Below, one piece after another: positions 63,458 to 64,000 of a stretch of 64,000 bases of DNA (position 1 is the stretch's first letter; each line of letters opens with the position of its first letter). Below the pieces are notes generated by a model. It worked only from the letters and a program-made list of their open reading frames with translations, ran no database searches and was not told the origin of the DNA. The position numbers and the translations under genes are program-made. Origin of the DNA: Limnochorda pilosa (GTDB lineage Bacteria; Bacillota; Limnochordia; Limnochordales; Limnochordaceae). The DNA is taken from positions 1 through 64,000 of the forward strand of contig NZ_AP014924.1 of NCBI RefSeq assembly GCF_001544015.1, given 5' to 3'.

Positions 63458-64000
63458 ATGACAGAGCGCAGCCGGCGGAGCACCCGCACCAGCGCATTCG
63501 GCGTCTCCCGCCGGGAGGGCCACGACTCGAGCGCCTTCTACGCCAGGCAGCTCTACGTTCCCGGGGAAGGCTCGAACGGAACGACAGGCCCTTCCGGGGT
63601 TGAGGAGGGCGTTCAGGGGGGCCGCCCGGCGGCGAACGGCAAGCCGGGCCGACCCCGGCGGCGCGCCCAGGAGGCTCCCGGCACCGTGGAGACGGCGCTC
63701 CCCCCTGAGGCGATCGACCGCATCTTCTGCCAGGACGCCCGCCACATGACCCAGCTCCCCGACGGCTGCGTCCACCTGATGGTCACCTCCCCGCCCTACA
63801 ACGTGGGCAAGGAGTACGACCAGGATCTGTCCCTTCAGGAATACCTGGAGCTGCTGGAGGCCGTCTTTCGCGAAACCTACCGGGTGCTGGCTCCCGGGGG
63901 GCGGGCGGCGGTCAACGTGGCCAACCTGGGCCGGAAGCCGTACGTGCCCCTCCACCTCCACGTCGCGCAGGTGATGCTCCGCATCGGCTTCCTCATGCGG
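63458..64000 (+). CDS. Site-specific DNA methyltransferase, partial (runs off end)
   Basis: 181 codons are visible and the frame is open at the window edge. The catalytic motif IV TSPPYN is at residues 110-115, followed by YDQDLSLQEYLELLEAVFRETYRVLAPGGRAAVNVANLG, which is typical of N4-cytosine/N6-adenine amino-methyltransferases in which motif IV precedes the SAM-binding FxGxG (expected beyond the window). The first 80 residues are Arg/Gly/Pro-rich and probably disordered, an unusual addition. ATG has GGGGAGGGGG 9 nt upstream. Whether it is solitary or part of a restriction-modification or phase-defence system cannot be seen. The 143 nt before it hold nothing recognisable. Confidence 0.85.
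   Translation, partial: MTERSRRSTRTSAFGVSRREGHDSSAFYARQLYVPGEGSNGTTGPSGVEEGVQGGRPAANGKPGRPRRRAQEAPGTVETALPPEAIDRIFCQDARHMTQLPDGCVHLMVTSPPYNVGKEYDQDLSLQEYLELLEAVFRETYRVLAPGGRAAVNVANLGRKPYVPLHLHVAQVMLRIGFLMR

Overview
The window reads as chromosomal DNA of a high-GC member of the Firmicutes (Bacillota). The opening gene order, dnaA-dnaN-S4 protein-recF-remB-gyrB-gyrA, is that of the Bacillus subtilis origin. It also carries a serine T-box leader, YlbF, YqhV and DUF309 proteins and a VanW-domain protein, all typical of that phylum. The very high G+C, frequent GTG starts, TAXI-TRAP transporters and 2-oxoacid:ferredoxin oxidoreductase point to a lineage such as Limnochordia, Symbiobacteriia or Sulfobacillia. 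That placement is inference; no 16S gene is present.

Region by region: 1-10947 is the replication origin and replication/topology genes. gyrB is interrupted by a 506-residue intein inside the TOPRIM active-site motif. 11043-13511 holds tRNA-Ala, a YlbF-like gene, asnS and a YqhV-like gene. A decayed nucleotidyltransferase remnant (about 13604-13820) precedes trpB2-leuC-leuD-glyA (13898-18786). 19049-22365 encodes a complete 2-oxoacid:ferredoxin oxidoreductase compressed into two fused polypeptides. An MFS gene and a glycosyltransferase with a long hairpin-rich leader follow. The serS T-box promoter lies inside the 3' end of that glycosyltransferase. serS, an enoyl-CoA hydratase-like gene and tRNA-Ser(TGA) come next.

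28805-34683 (minus strand) is a sugar operon: LacI regulator, two permeases, binding protein and a GH1 beta-glycosidase, with no ATPase. 34835-41728 is a carboxylate-uptake operon: TAXI binding protein, DUF1850 protein, fused TRAP permease, AMP-forming acyl-CoA synthetase and AtoE-like short-chain fatty acid transporter. 41999-46888 is a four-gene Gld-like ABC exporter operon whose start/stop codons overlap by 4 nt. 47104-53324 holds DUF309 and FUN14 genes, tRNA-Ser(GCT), two divergent CLC-CBS chloride channel/transporter genes around a GNAT gene, and tRNA-Arg. 53351-60612 holds an EamA half-transporter, a VanW protein, an MFS protein and a second TAXI-DUF1850-TRAP operon on the minus strand that ends with a pyruvoyl-dependent arginine decarboxylase. 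60895-63314 is an SdpR/SdpI pair and a secreted alpha/beta hydrolase. The window ends inside a DNA methyltransferase gene.

The observations I consider most worth follow-up are the gyrB intein, the structured leader at 23940-24160, the coupling of TAXI transporters to acyl-CoA synthetase and to arginine decarboxylase, a perfect 30-nt palindrome just downstream of a -10 element, and the altered selectivity and proton-path motifs of the two CLC proteins.
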